A DNA stretch of 64,000 bases, from the NCBI GenBank assembly GCA_947488085.1, contig CANKYI010000001.1:1116001-1180000 (forward strand), given 5' to 3'. Shown here in pieces: positions 10,087 to 19,074 of this stretch. Source of the stretch: an uncultured Erythrobacter sp. (GTDB lineage: Bacteria; Pseudomonadota; Alphaproteobacteria; Sphingomonadales; Sphingomonadaceae). The notes under the pieces were generated by a model, which worked only from the letters and a program-made list of their open reading frames with translations, made no database searches and was not told where the DNA came from. Numbering within the stretch: position 1 is the stretch's first letter; each line of letters opens with the position of its first letter. The translations under genes were made by a program, and so were the position numbers.

Positions 10087-10130
10087 GGCTTTATCAAGGG
10101 CGCTGGACGCAGCACTTGTTTGATAAAGTC
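10087..10130 (+). promoter_or_regulatory. Long stem-loop between dnaG and rpoD
   Basis: GGCTTTATCAA (10087-10097) pairs with TTGATAAAGTC (10120-10130) over 11 positions with one G-U in RNA. The loop contains a further GCTG-GACG-CAGC mini-hairpin. No U-tract follows, so it is not a standard intrinsic terminator. It lies 26 nt before the chosen rpoD start and may be an mRNA-processing, stability or translation-control element. Confidence 0.5.
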
Positions 10131-10155
10131 ACCAGAAACGGAACGACCGACAACC

Positions 10156-12183
10156 ATGGCCTCGACCGCAAAAACACAAGATAAAGACGACGCACCGCTG
10201 ATCGATCTCAATGAAGCATCGGTCAAAAAGCTGATAAGCAAGGGCAAGAAAAAGGGCTACATCACCTATGATGAGCTCAATGCCGCGTTGCCATCCGGTG
10301 AAATGAGCCCCGACCAGATCGAGGACATTCAAACCGGCCTTTCCGAAATGGGTGTGCAGATCGTCGAAAACGACGAAGAAGCTGAAGCCGAAGCGGAAGT
10401 GGATGCCGAAGTCGAAGAAATGGCCGTCGATGAAGATGGCAAGAAACCGGCTGCCAAAAAAGAGACTAAGGCTGCGGCGGCCAAGAAGACCGGTGCCGGT
10501 GATCGGACCGATGACCCTGTGCGCATGTATCTGCGCGAAATGGGCGCGGTCGAATTGCTCAGCCGCGAGGGCGAGATTGCGATTGCGAAACGGATCGAAT
10601 CCGGTCGTGATATGATGATCATGGGCCTTTGCCAAAGCCCGATCACCTTCCACGCCATCATCCAATGGTCCGAAGCACTAAACTCGGAAGACATGCAGCT
10701 GCGTGAGATCCTTGATCTTGATGCGATGCTTTCAAAGGAGCCTCCACCTGACAAGATGGAGGAAGAGAACGAGGAAGACGACGGCGAGATCTCGGAAGAG
10801 ACCGCTGGCCCGACAATCCGCGACGAAGATGAAGTCGAGGATCACAAGGAAGAGGGCGAAGGCGACGACGGCGAAGAAGGCGAAACCAAAAAGGAAGAAG
10901 AGGAAGAGGAGGACAACACCCTCTCCCTCGCTCAGATGGAAGCCGCGCTTAAACCGGATGCAATTGACCGTTTTGCTCGCATCACCAAGCTCTTCAAAAC
11001 CTTTGAGAAGTTGCAGGCCGAGCGGGTAGAGACACTGGCTGCTGGCGATGAGTTCCCCAAGGCGAAAGAGAAGAAGTACGAAACGCTTGGCGATGAGCTG
11101 ACCGCTGAAGTGGAAAGCATGCAGTTCCACGCGACCAAGATCGAGTTTCTGGTCGACAACCTCTACGCCTTTAACCGCCGCCTGACAGCGCTTGGCGGGC
11201 AAATGCTGCGTCTGGCGGAGCGTCACAAGATTAAGCGGATCGATTTCCTCAAAAGTTATGTCGGCAATGAGCTCGACGATGGCTGGATCGCGGCGAATGC
11301 GAAGAAGGACAAGAAATGGGCCGCTTTCGCTGACAAAGAAGAGGGCGCGATTGATCGCATCCGCACGGAAATCACTGATATTGCTGCGAATACCGGCATG
11401 GCGCTGCCCGAATTCCGCCGCATCGTGAACATGGTGCAAAAAGGTGAGCGTGAAGCGCGCATCGCGAAAAAGGAAATGGTGGAGGCGAACCTGCGTCTCG
11501 TGATTTCCATTGCCAAGAAATACACCAATCGCGGCCTGCAATTCCTTGATCTGATTCAAGAGGGCAATATCGGCCTGATGAAGGCGGTTGATAAGTTTGA
11601 ATATCGCCGCGGTTACAAATTCTCGACCTATGCGACATGGTGGATCAGGCAGGCGATTACGCGGTCTATCGCAGACCAAGCGCGCACGATCCGTATTCCT
11701 GTGCACATGATCGAGACGATCAACAAACTGGTGCGCACGTCGCGCCAGTTCCTGCACGAAGAAGGTCGCGAGCCAACTCCCGAAGAAATGGCAGCGCGTC
11801 TGTCCATGCCTTTGGAAAAGGTCCGCAAGGTGATGAAAATCGCTAAGGAGCCAATCAGCCTCGAAACACCAATCGGTGATGAGGAAGATTCGCACCTAGG
11901 CGACTTTATTGAGGACAAAAACGCTGTGATCCCGGTTGATGCCGCGATCCAAGCGAACCTCAAAGAGACTGTCACCCGCGTCCTCGCATCGCTAACCCCA
12001 CGTGAAGAACGTGTGCTGCGTATGCGGTTCGGCATCGGCATGAATACTGACCACACGTTGGAAGAAGTTGGCCAACAGTTCAGCGTGACGCGCGAACGTA
12101 TTCGTCAAATTGAGGCTAAGGCGCTTCGCAAGCTGAAGCACCCAAGCCGTAGTCGGAAGATGCGGTCGTTCTTGGATCAGTAG
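10156..12183 (+). CDS. rpoD: RNA polymerase primary sigma factor (sigma-70)
   Basis: The ORF opens at a TTG (10120), but the ATG at 10156 gives a 675-residue RpoD. Region 1.1 is N-terminal. Region 1.2 starts at [21 protein letters not shown] non-conserved region holds a very acidic insertion (runs of Glu/Asp around residues 200-260). Regions 2.1-2.4 include [20 protein letters not shown] and [20 protein letters not shown]. Region 4 ends with the helix-turn-helix [20 protein letters not shown]. It directs housekeeping transcription. Confidence 0.98.
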   Translation: MASTAKTQDKDDAPLIDLNEASVKKLISKGKKKGYITYDELNAALPSGEMSPDQIEDIQTGLSEMGVQIVENDEEAEAEAEVDAEVEEMAVDEDGKKPAAKKETKAAAAKKTGAGDRTDDPVRMYLREMGAVELLSREGEIAIAKRIESGRDMMIMGLCQSPITFHAIIQWSEALNSEDMQLREILDLDAMLSKEPPPDKMEEENEEDDGEISEETAGPTIRDEDEVEDHKEEGEGDDGEEGETKKEEEEEEDNTLSLAQMEAALKPDAIDRFARITKLFKTFEKLQAERVETLAAGDEFPKAKEKKYETLGDELTAEVESMQFHATKIEFLVDNLYAFNRRLTALGGQMLRLAERHKIKRIDFLKSYVGNELDDGWIAANAKKDKKWAAFADKEEGAIDRIRTEITDIAANTGMALPEFRRIVNMVQKGEREARIAKKEMVEANLRLVISIAKKYTNRGLQFLDLIQEGNIGLMKAVDKFEYRRGYKFSTYATWWIRQAITRSIADQARTIRIPVHMIETINKLVRTSRQFLHEEGREPTPEEMAARLSMPLEKVRKVMKIAKEPISLETPIGDEEDSHLGDFIEDKNAVIPVDAAIQANLKETVTRVLASLTPREERVLRMRFGIGMNTDHTLEEVGQQFSVTRERIRQIEAKALRKLKHPSRSRKMRSFLDQ

Positions 12184-12200
12184 GGAGACTAGGGTAGACG

Positions 12201-12211
12201 TCGCACTTGCA
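12201..12211. repeat. 11-bp direct repeat, left copy
   Basis: TCGCACTTGCA lies just after the rpoD stop and is repeated exactly at 12822-12832. The two copies bracket a 630-bp segment with the unknown minus-strand gene. Such a layout can arise by insertion with target duplication or by slipped duplication, but 11 bp alone is modest evidence. Confidence 0.5.
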
Positions 12212-12213
12212 CT

Positions 12214-12678
12214 TTATGAGCCGCTTCTAACAAGCTGGCCAAGAGTGACATCGCTCGAGACTCCTGCCTTCTCGAACTCCACTAAAGCCAATTGTAGCGG
12301 ACTCGCGTTTTGGGCCGCCTGTCGCGCTTTCTGCTCTTTTGCGGCCAGCGCACCTATTTGCTCGCCAGTGAGGTCTTCGAGCCGCTTCTTTTCGCCATTT
12401 TTGAGCGTGTAAATGACCGGTAGATTTTCCTCATCAGCTATCAGATCGAGAAGCGAGGCTCCACGACCCACGCGCCTCGTTGAGCCAATTACACTTCCCA
12501 CATACCGCGTCAGCTGCTGGTCTACGAGCTGATCAGTAAGCTCCTTGATCAAGGTTTGGTGACCGCCACGAAGAGCCGCAATGATGTCCTCTGTCTTGAT
12601 GGACACAATTTCTTCTGAACTTATCATTTCACGGACGATTTGCTGAATTGCGGTCTTAATTCTCGATTTTTCATTCAT
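12214..12678 (-). CDS. Unknown protein, possible horizontally acquired gene
   Basis: The ORF is open to 12774, but ATG at 12678 is preferred: it is preceded by AAGGAGGTGA, an almost perfect Shine-Dalgarno, 6-7 nt away. The 154-residue product is soluble and mostly helical, with charged segments (MNEKSRIKTAIQQIVREMIS; KNGEKKRLEDLTGEQIGALA). I do not recognise a family. By eye, the gene and its upstream region are less GC-rich than the neighbours. It lies between rpoD and an orphan ParA, bracketed by 11-bp direct repeats. The N-terminal half could be a small DNA-binding or oligomerisation domain, but that is speculation. Confidence 0.65.
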   Translation of the reverse strand: MNEKSRIKTAIQQIVREMISSEEIVSIKTEDIIAALRGGHQTLIKELTDQLVDQQLTRYVGSVIGSTRRVGRGASLLDLIADEENLPVIYTLKNGEKKRLEDLTGEQIGALAAKEQKARQAAQNASPLQLALVEFEKAGVSSDVTLGQLVRSGS

Positions 12679-12821
12679 CTCCGTCACCTCCTTAAATCCG
12701 ACTATCAGCTGGCTAGGGTGGAATGAAACAAGAACAAATTCCAGAGTACAGCTCATTTCCTCCACATTTATCAACCATTAGGTTGCAAACCCTGCACATT
12801 ACTTGACACTCTACGGCAACT

Positions 12822-12863
12822 TCGCACTTGCAAAATCGCACTAGCAAAATCGCACTCGATCAA
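12822..12863. repeat. Tandem 14-bp iteron-like repeats upstream of parA-like gene
   Basis: TCGCACTTGCAAAA (12822-12835) and TCGCACTAGCAAAA (12836-12849) differ at one base, and a third partial copy, TCGCACTCG, follows at 12850. The array starts just after a TTGACA (12803-12808) and ends about 25 nt before the preferred start of the ParA-like gene. It could be a binding site for an autoregulator. Confidence 0.6.
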
Positions 12864-12887
12864 AGAAAGCTAGATTGGATTCCCAAC

Positions 12888-13535
12888 ATGCCCAATGATA
12901 TCCCCACCATCATCGCTATCGTCAGCCAAAAAGGCGGCTCAGGCAAAACCACGCTTGCGGTGAACCTCGCCACGCGCGCGGCTCAGGCTAAGCATGAAAG
13001 CTGTGTGATCGATACCGATCCTCAGGCGACGGCAGCTGCGTGGAGCGATTGGCGTGGCGATTTCCTGCCCGTTGTGGTGACTGCGCCCCCGGCCCGGCTC
13101 GGTCGCACGATTGCCAGTGCGCAAAAGAACGGCGTCGACTTTATCGTGATCGACACCCCTCCCCATGCCGATGCCGCCGCACGTGAAGCGATCAAGGCGG
13201 CGGATATTGTGCTGGTCCCGACCAAGCCGCGCGCATTTGATCTTGCGGCTCTTGAACCGATTGCTGATCTGGTGAGTTTTGCCAAAACACCCGCCTTTGT
13301 GGTTCTGAACGCGGTGCCGTCAGGTGCGACCAAACTCGCCGACGAAGCGCGTAAAGCCGCCCGCGCGATGGGCTTAGATTTGTGCCCAGTTGAGTTGGGT
13401 GACCGCGCCGCCTTTCACCGCTCCAGCGCCAAGGGTGAAACGGCAGGCGAAATGGATCCCGAGGGCAAAGCTGCCAAAGAGATAGAGGCGCTTTGGAAAT
13501 GGGCGCGCAAGGCGGTCAAAAAAGCGAAGAAATAG
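12888..13535 (+). CDS. Orphan ParA/MinD-family ATPase
   Basis: The ORF extends upstream through a TTG, but ATG at 12888 gives a 215-residue protein beginning right before the family core. The deviant Walker A motif is clear (KGGSGKTT at about 14-21), followed by switch motif DTDPQATAAAW and Walker B-like VIDTPPHAD. The length fits short ParA proteins (ParF/VirC1-like), which lack the N-terminal DNA-binding extension. Such ATPases position plasmids, chromosomes or protein clusters. No ParB or centromere gene is adjacent. The repeats immediately upstream could be its operator. Confidence 0.85.
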   Translation: MPNDIPTIIAIVSQKGGSGKTTLAVNLATRAAQAKHESCVIDTDPQATAAAWSDWRGDFLPVVVTAPPARLGRTIASAQKNGVDFIVIDTPPHADAAAREAIKAADIVLVPTKPRAFDLAALEPIADLVSFAKTPAFVVLNAVPSGATKLADEARKAARAMGLDLCPVELGDRAAFHRSSAKGETAGEMDPEGKAAKEIEALWKWARKAVKKAKK

Positions 13536-13540
13536 CGCCT

Positions 13541-14218
13541 CTAGTACCGGCGGTTTTTGTCATCTTCATATGATCGGGGATTCAAACCGAACCGAAGGCG
13601 AAATTCCCCTGGAATGATTGGCTCCGGCATCACCGCCATACCAGAAAACCGGCCGTGCATACGGTTCATTTCCTCATAAGGTATTTCAGACCATTCAATG
13701 GTGTTACGCGCAGTCAGTGCAAAGTCGCCCGCATAGGTTATCTTACCGGCCTCAATTTCAAACCTTGGCGCAATCGCGCCATAGCCTCGACTGGGCCGCG
13801 ACAATTGCTCGCCTCCGGTCAGTCCTTGCACATCGATTAAGCAGCGTTCGTCCTCGGCCGGAACATTGGGACAATTCATGCCATGCGCGACCAAGCGGTA
13901 GCTTCCCGGCCGCAATTGAAACGCCCGAATTTTGTATTCGACCGTGTCATTGCCAAACGCAAAAAAGCCCTGTCGCCGCTCAAACCGAACGACATCGGCA
14001 TCGTTTGCGATGTTTCCGCCTTCGCGCAGAAAATAGACATGCAGCGGATCATCGAGGTACAGTTCACTGCGGATAGAAATCACCACTGCGCCGTGACCAC
14101 CCTCTACCGCCGAACCACGCGAGACACGCTCCGCCTCTGTTCCCGGTTCGGCCAAAACTGCGCTCCATCCGGGAAGGGCAATGATGGCGAGGAAAAAAGC
14201 AGAAAGAACGGAACGCAT
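13541..14218 (-). CDS. Exported protein, unknown function
   Basis: The ORF reaches 14302, but ATG at 14218 (225 aa) starts a typical signal peptide (MRSVLSAFFLAIIALPGWSAVLA). The mature protein is mixed beta with a Cys pair (MNCPNVPAEDERC) and a region IRAFQLRPGSYRLVAHG. That part resembles secreted beta-sandwich proteins of sphingomonads that describe effects on cell surface or cargo, but I cannot name a family. Its 3' end converges with the ParA-like gene (6 nt between stops), and it diverges from rpiB. Confidence 0.6.
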   Translation of the reverse strand: MRSVLSAFFLAIIALPGWSAVLAEPGTEAERVSRGSAVEGGHGAVVISIRSELYLDDPLHVYFLREGGNIANDADVVRFERRQGFFAFGNDTVEYKIRAFQLRPGSYRLVAHGMNCPNVPAEDERCLIDVQGLTGGEQLSRPSRGYGAIAPRFEIEAGKITYAGDFALTARNTIEWSEIPYEEMNRMHGRFSGMAVMPEPIIPGEFRLRFGLNPRSYEDDKNRRY

Positions 14219-14388
14219 CGCGGACTGACCCTGAGTGATTTTGCGTGGGGTGGAGCCTCGAAATGAAACATGCACAAGCTCAGCACAAGGGGCCAATTGC
14301 ATAGCTCACAGCGAAATTCGTTCTAACACGAGGAAAAGCGCAAGACTTGGGGTGGAGTCCGACCGATGCGCGCACTATGTAGCCCTCC

Positions 14389-14868
14389 ATGCGCATTGCA
14401 ATAGCCTCCGATCACGCCGCCACCGACATGAAGGCAGAGATTGCCGAATGGTTGATGGATGAAGGCCACGAAGTAGCCGATCTTGGCCCTGATGCCGGGG
14501 AGAGCGTCGATTATCCCGACTACGGATACAAATTGGCCGAAGTCATCGCCGATGGCACCGTGGAATATGGCATCGCGCTGTGCGGATCCGGCGTCGGCAT
14601 CTCCATCAGCGTCAATCGCCACCCAGCCCTGCGTTGTGCGTTAGTATCCGAGCCCTTGTCAGCCGCTCTCGCGCGCGAACACAATAACGCGAACTGCATT
14701 GCCCTTGGTGCGCGACTGACAGGCATCGAAATGGCCAAGTCTTGCGTAGCTACTTTCCTAAGCACCGAATTTGCTGATGCAGATGACCCGGCTGGCCGTC
14801 ACCAGCGCCGCGTCGCCAAACTTGGCGTTCCTCCCATTTTGCCTGACCATATTGAGACCCATCAATGA
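14389..14868 (+). CDS. rpiB: Ribose 5-phosphate isomerase B
   Basis: RpiB interconverts ribose 5-phosphate and ribulose 5-phosphate. The 159-residue length fits. The N-terminal [20 protein letters not shown] and the catalytic loop [15 protein letters not shown], with the active-site Cys, are diagnostic. The stop overlaps the glyA start by 4 nt (ATGA), starting the operon rpiB-glyA-nrdR-trmJ. Confidence 0.95.
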   Translation: MRIAIASDHAATDMKAEIAEWLMDEGHEVADLGPDAGESVDYPDYGYKLAEVIADGTVEYGIALCGSGVGISISVNRHPALRCALVSEPLSAALAREHNNANCIALGARLTGIEMAKSCVATFLSTEFADADDPAGRHQRRVAKLGVPPILPDHIETHQ

Positions 14869-16175
14869 GCACCCAGCCCAACGACGTAGTGAACCCAATG
14901 CACGGTTTTTGGAATGATGACCTCGCCACCGCGGATCCCGAAATCGCGGCTGCCATCGGTAATGAGCTGAAACGTCAACAGGACAAGATCGAGCTGATCG
15001 CGAGCGAGAACATTGCGTCCAAAGCAGTGCTTGAAGCGACCGGCAGCGTGTTCACCAACAAATACGCAGAAGGCTATCCGGGCAAGCGGTACTATGGCGG
15101 CTGTGACTATGCGGACGTGGTCGAAACCCTGGCCATTGAGCGCGCTAAGCAATTGTTTGGATGCAACTTTGCCAACGTTCAGCCAAACAGCGGCAGTCAA
15201 ATGAACCAAGCGGTGTTCCTTGCGCTCTTGCAGCCGGGCGACACATTTATGGGTCTTGACCTCAATTCAGGCGGGCACCTGACTCATGGTTCACCGGTCA
15301 ATATGTCGGGTAAGTGGTTCAACCCTGTCAGCTATGGCGTGACCGAAGGCGATGAACTGATCGATATGGATGCAGTCGCCGCCACGGCGCGCGAGCATAA
15401 GCCCAAGATCATCATCTGTGGCGGTACCGCCTATTCGCGGATCTGGGACTTTGCCGCGTTCCGCAAGATTGCCGATGAAGTGGGCGCGGTCCTGCTTTGC
15501 GATATGAGCCACATCTCCGGATTGGTCGCTGGCGGCGCGCACCCGTCGCCCTTCCCGCATTGTGATATCGTGACCTCAACCACGCACAAAAGTCTGCGCG
15601 GCCCGCGTTCAGGCATCATGCTGTGGAACAATGAGAAGTTCACCAAGCCATTGAACATGGCGGTTTTCCCCGGCCTCCAAGGCGGCCCGCTAATGCATGT
15701 CGTTGCGGCCAAGGCTGTGGCGTTTCTTGAGGCGTTACAACCCGAATTCAAAACCTATGCGCACCGCATCGTTGAAAATGCGCGCGCATTGGCGGCTAGC
15801 CTTGAAGAGAACGGTCTGCGGATTGTTTCGGGTGGGACGGATAACCATTCGATGCTGGTTGATCTCACCGCAAAAGACGTGACGGGCAAAGCTGCCGAGG
15901 CTGGGCTAGATCGCGCTTGGCTGACCTGTAACAAGAACGGAATCCCCTTCGACACACGCTCTCCATTTGTGACCAGCGGCATCCGCCTTGGCACCCCGGC
16001 GGGCACGACGCGCGGCTTTGGTCCTGCCGAATTCCGTATCGTGGGCAAGCTAATCGCCGAAGTGGTCGATGGTCTGTCGAAGAATGGTCCAGAAGGCGAT
16101 GCTCAGATCGAGGAAAGCGTGCGCTCGCGCGTTGCCGATTTGTGCGCGGCCTTCCCGGTCTATCCTGACGCGTAA
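14865..16175 (+). CDS. glyA: Serine hydroxymethyltransferase
   Basis: GlyA converts serine and tetrahydrofolate to glycine and methylene-tetrahydrofolate. The product is 436 residues. The PLP lysine lies in the motif [15 protein letters not shown]. Other family segments include [20 protein letters not shown] and [11 protein letters not shown]. It overlaps rpiB by 4 nt and shares one base with the nrdR start (TAATG), indicating tight translational coupling. Confidence 0.98.
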   Translation: MSTQPNDVVNPMHGFWNDDLATADPEIAAAIGNELKRQQDKIELIASENIASKAVLEATGSVFTNKYAEGYPGKRYYGGCDYADVVETLAIERAKQLFGCNFANVQPNSGSQMNQAVFLALLQPGDTFMGLDLNSGGHLTHGSPVNMSGKWFNPVSYGVTEGDELIDMDAVAATAREHKPKIIICGGTAYSRIWDFAAFRKIADEVGAVLLCDMSHISGLVAGGAHPSPFPHCDIVTSTTHKSLRGPRSGIMLWNNEKFTKPLNMAVFPGLQGGPLMHVVAAKAVAFLEALQPEFKTYAHRIVENARALAASLEENGLRIVSGGTDNHSMLVDLTAKDVTGKAAEAGLDRAWLTCNKNGIPFDTRSPFVTSGIRLGTPAGTTRGFGPAEFRIVGKLIAEVVDGLSKNGPEGDAQIEESVRSRVADLCAAFPVYPDA

Positions 16176-16636
16176 TGCGCTGTCCGTTTTGTGCCAATGA
16201 CGACACGCAAGTAAAGGATTCGCGTCCAACCGAGGATGCCAATGCGATCCGGCGGCGGCGTCAATGTGGATCATGCGGAGCGCGTTTCACCACTTTTGAA
16301 CGCGTGCAACTGCGCGAGGTTACGATTGTAAAATCGGGTGATCGTCGCGAGGCGTTTGACCGTTCAAAGATCGAGCAATCCGTATCGCTCGCCTGCCGCA
16401 AACGCGGCGTCAGCGAAGAGGCCATCGATCAGCTAATATCCGGTATTCAACGCCAGGTTGAAACCGCAGGCGAACCCGAAGTACCATCCCATCGCATCGG
16501 CGAGATGGTGATGGACGGGCTGAAGCAAATCGACAGCGTTGCCTATATTCGCTTTGCCAGTGTCTATCGCGATTTCTCCGAAGCGAAAGACTTTGAAGAA
16601 TTCGCGAGCACCGTCGCAGACGCTGCAAAAGACTAA
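16175..16636 (+). CDS. nrdR: Transcriptional repressor NrdR
   Basis: NrdR represses ribonucleotide reductase genes in response to ATP/dATP. The 153-residue protein has the zinc ribbon ([15 protein letters not shown], then [13 protein letters not shown]) and a C-terminal ATP-cone domain ([19 protein letters not shown] onward). The coupling to glyA by a shared TAATG is common in alphaproteobacteria. Target nrd genes are not in this window. Confidence 0.97.
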   Translation: MRCPFCANDDTQVKDSRPTEDANAIRRRRQCGSCGARFTTFERVQLREVTIVKSGDRREAFDRSKIEQSVSLACRKRGVSEEAIDQLISGIQRQVETAGEPEVPSHRIGEMVMDGLKQIDSVAYIRFASVYRDFSEAKDFEEFASTVADAAKD

Positions 16637-16637
16637 A

Positions 16638-17381
16638 GTGGCGGGCAAACCCATCATTGTTCTGGTCCGCCCGCAACTGGGCGAGAATATCGGCAAGGCC
16701 GCGCGCGCAATGCTCAACTTTGGCCTGACAGAAATGCGCATCGTCAATCCGCGCGATGGCTGGCCCAATCCCTCTGCTGGCCCGGCCGCATCGGGCGCGG
16801 ATATCGTGCTGGATCAAGCTAAGGTCTACGCCTCCACAGCCGAAGCAGTTGCCGATTGCGAACATGTCTATGCCACCACAGTGCGCAAGCGCGGCGTTAC
16901 GAAACCGGTGGTCGGGCCCGATGGGGCTGCGCGGCTGGTGCATAAAGACCCCGGTCGTCATGCCGTGTTGTTCGGGCGCGAAGCGTCGGGTTTGGAGACC
17001 GAGGATGTGGCGCTTGCCCGACATATTCTGACCGTCCCGATCAACCCGGAATTCGGCTCGCTTAACTTGGCGCAGGCGGTGATCCTCGTCGCATATGAAT
17101 GGTCGCGAATTGGCAGCGAGTTGGCGGGTTCTGAAACGGAGCTCGTTCAGCCCACGAACGAAGAAGATATCCTCCCTCCCGCACCGCAGGATCAGCTCGA
17201 AGGTTTGATCGCCCATTTTGAAAAGCTGCTCGATCTGCGCGGCTATTTCCTGCCCGAGGCAAGGCGCGAAGCCACCGCACGCACTTTGCGGACTGTTCTG
17301 ACTAAGCCTGCATGGAATCACTTGGAAGTGCGCACTCTAAGAGGCGTTTTGAGCACACTGGAGAAGCCACCACGCCGATAG
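16638..17381 (+). CDS. trmJ: tRNA/rRNA 2'-O-methyltransferase, TrmJ/TrmH (SPOUT) family
   Basis: The track frame starts inside nrdR; the likely start is GTG at 16638, one base after the nrdR stop, giving 247 residues (E. coli TrmJ 246). SPOUT motifs are visible: motif 1 VRPQLGENIGKAARAMLNFG, motif 2 VLFGREASGLETEDV, motif 3 VPINPEFGSLNLAQAV. TrmJ methylates the ribose at tRNA position 32. The exact target of this protein is inferred from length and motif 3. Last gene of the rpiB operon. Confidence 0.88.
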   Translation: MAGKPIIVLVRPQLGENIGKAARAMLNFGLTEMRIVNPRDGWPNPSAGPAASGADIVLDQAKVYASTAEAVADCEHVYATTVRKRGVTKPVVGPDGAARLVHKDPGRHAVLFGREASGLETEDVALARHILTVPINPEFGSLNLAQAVILVAYEWSRIGSELAGSETELVQPTNEEDILPPAPQDQLEGLIAHFEKLLDLRGYFLPEARREATARTLRTVLTKPAWNHLEVRTLRGVLSTLEKPPRR

Positions 17382-17457
17382 GTTCCTTGGCCGTGGACAT
17401 TGCCAATGCCGCTCGTTAGCAATGGCGAACTCTCATTTACCCCTATTTGCGAGAATA

Positions 17458-17805
17458 ATGATGAAATCGACCTTTGTGCGTGTCGCGGCTGCGGCAACTT
17501 TTGCGTGTGCTGCCCCTCTCCTCGCCGTTTCCGCTTTGGCAGATGAGCCAGGTGAAGGCGTTGAGAGCCAACCCGTCGTCGAAGGCGCTGAGCCTGCTGG
17601 CGAGCGGCCCGTCCAACCAGCACAGTCGGCAGATACTGCTCCTGAGGTACCTGCCGCACCGGCACAGGAGGCTCCTGCTGTCGAAGAAGAAGCTGAAGAA
17701 GAGCGAGTAATCTGTCGTAGCATTCGCCTCGACGCATCAAGCCGCCGCAAAACGCGTGTGTGCCGCACTGCAGAAGGCTGGCGGGAACTCAACCAGCGGC
17801 GCTAG
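17458..17805 (+). CDS. Small exported protein with C-terminal Cys-pair motif (copy 1)
   Basis: The start is probably ATG 17458 or 17461, giving about 115 residues. A signal peptide (AAAATFACAAPLLAVSALA) is followed by a Pro/Glu/Ala-rich linker. The C-terminal block is basic: ICRSIRLDASSRRKTRVC, then RTAEGWREL. Two Cys flank a Arg-rich stretch and a Trp follows the second one. The same C-x(n)-R-x-C-x-T-x-x-x-W block occurs in the next gene, so both belong to one small secreted family common in sphingomonads. Function is unknown; the Cys pair probably forms a disulfide. Confidence 0.65.
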   Translation: MMKSTFVRVAAAATFACAAPLLAVSALADEPGEGVESQPVVEGAEPAGERPVQPAQSADTAPEVPAAPAQEAPAVEEEAEEERVICRSIRLDASSRRKTRVCRTAEGWRELNQRR

Positions 17806-17880
17806 GGTCCAAGAAGTGCATGATTCAGTTGCGGTAAATTAGGCTATCGCCAATTTCTTTGAGTTGTTGGGAGAACTGTT

Positions 17881-18165
17881 ATGAGCCTCGTCTTGATTTC
17901 CGTTGCATTGCCACTGTTTGCAGTGAGTCCTGATGATGCGCTTTTATCCAGCCATCGCACATTTGTGTCAGCGAACGCGCAAAATGCAGCCAGCGAAAAC
18001 GGCGCAAACGTGCTTTGTCTGGAGCGCTCTCGGCTCAATGGAATTCGGCATATCTGTTTGACAGAACAGGAATGGCGCGACGCCGTTGAGCATGCCGAAA
18101 CTCAGGCCGCTGGTAATCAACGTCAGAGGCTCATTGATCGCGCTCAATTCTACGCAGGGCTTTAA
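17881..18165 (+). CDS. Small exported protein with Cys-pair motif (copy 2)
   Basis: A 94-residue product with GGGAG 8 nt before the ATG. The N-terminal hydrophobic stretch (MSLVLISVALPLFAV) is a likely signal peptide. The core VLCLERSRLNGIRHICLTE, ending QEWRDAV, aligns with the C-terminal block of the preceding gene: Cys, basic loop, R-x-C-x-T, then Trp. This points to tandem divergence of one small periplasmic family. Function unknown. Confidence 0.65.
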   Translation: MSLVLISVALPLFAVSPDDALLSSHRTFVSANAQNAASENGANVLCLERSRLNGIRHICLTEQEWRDAVEHAETQAAGNQRQRLIDRAQFYAGL

Positions 18166-18312
18166 ACTAAGCATCTTGCGCAATTGGCGAGCGAAATGCT
18201 TGACTTCCACAGGCGTGCAGCTATTTGCGCCATTCACAATTTGGCTCCGCACCCCGGTGAAGCGGCGGCCGCGTATGACAAAGCGCTCATACGGTGTGAT
18301 GCCGGGTTCAAT

Positions 18313-18331
18313 GACCGCCATTTGGGCGGTC
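18313..18331 (+). promoter_or_regulatory. Hairpin in the rpsD leader
   Basis: GACCGCC and GGCGGTC form a perfect 7-bp stem with loop ATTTG, 23 nt before the rpsD ATG and just ahead of the GAAGGA ribosome site. Ribosomal protein S4 represses its own mRNA in other bacteria; whether this hairpin takes part is inference. Confidence 0.4.
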
Positions 18332-18354
18332 CTGCAAATTTGAAGGATATTCGT

Positions 18355-18969
18355 ATGACGAAGCGTACCAGCTCGAAGCATAAACTCGACCGTCGGATGG
18401 GCGAAAACATCTGGGGTCGTCCAAATTCCCCGGTAAACAAGCGTTCCTATGGTCCTGGCCAACACGGTCAGCGTCGTAAGAGCAAGATGAGCGATTTCGG
18501 CCTGCAACTGCGTGCCAAGCAAAAGCTCAAAGGCTATTATGGCGACGTGACGGAAAAGCAGTTCCGTTCAACCTATAAAGACGCAACCAAGATGAAGGGT
18601 GACACGAGCCAGAACCTGATTGGTTTGCTCGAACGCCGTCTCGACATGATCGTTTACCGCGCGAAATTCGCACCCACGATCTTCGCAGCGCGTCAGATCG
18701 TGAGCCACGGTCACATTTATGTGAACGGAGTAAAGTGCAACATCGCAAGCCGCCGCATCGATCTCGGCGATGTCATCAGCCTCGGCTCGAAAGCCAAGGA
18801 AATGGCATTGGTTATCGAAGCGCAAAGCCTGCCCGAGCGTGAAATTCCCGATTATGTTGTGCCAGAAGGCAACGACAAGGTCGCTTTCACCCGCGTGCCA
18901 AAACTTGACGAAGTGCCTTACCCGGTCACCATGGAACCCAACCTCGTGGTTGAATTCTACTCGCGCTAA
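18355..18969 (+). CDS. rpsD: 30S ribosomal protein S4
   Basis: The true start is ATG 18355 (GAAGGA upstream), not the longer track frame, giving 204 residues. S4 nucleates 16S rRNA folding. The N-terminal rRNA-binding region includes [20 protein letters not shown] and [17 protein letters not shown], and the S4 RNA-binding domain reads [20 protein letters not shown] and HGHIYVNG. It lacks the N-terminal Cys4 zinc motif found in some S4 proteins. Confidence 0.98.
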   Translation: MTKRTSSKHKLDRRMGENIWGRPNSPVNKRSYGPGQHGQRRKSKMSDFGLQLRAKQKLKGYYGDVTEKQFRSTYKDATKMKGDTSQNLIGLLERRLDMIVYRAKFAPTIFAARQIVSHGHIYVNGVKCNIASRRIDLGDVISLGSKAKEMALVIEAQSLPEREIPDYVVPEGNDKVAFTRVPKLDEVPYPVTMEPNLVVEFYSR

Positions 18970-18996
18970 TCCGCGATATGCCGAAAGAAAGAATTG

Positions 18997-19028
18997 GGGC
19001 GGTCCTGCGGGGCCGCCCTTTTCTTTTG
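18997..19028 (+). terminator. Intrinsic terminator after rpsD
   Basis: GGGCGG (18997-19002) pairs with CCGCCC (19013-19018), with possible extra CC/GG pairs in the loop, and is followed at once by TTTTCTTTT. It lies 28 nt after the rpsD stop. Confidence 0.85.
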
Positions 19029-19074
19029 TGCAACACCCGCCCATGCTGCCCATCTATGGGATAGGGGAAATGCT

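Noticed and set aside
10732-11895. 387-codon ORF antisense to rpoD
   Set aside because: It lies wholly within rpoD on the other strand; its hydrophobic and Phe-rich runs are the mirror of the Glu/Lys-rich rpoD segment. No ribosome site.
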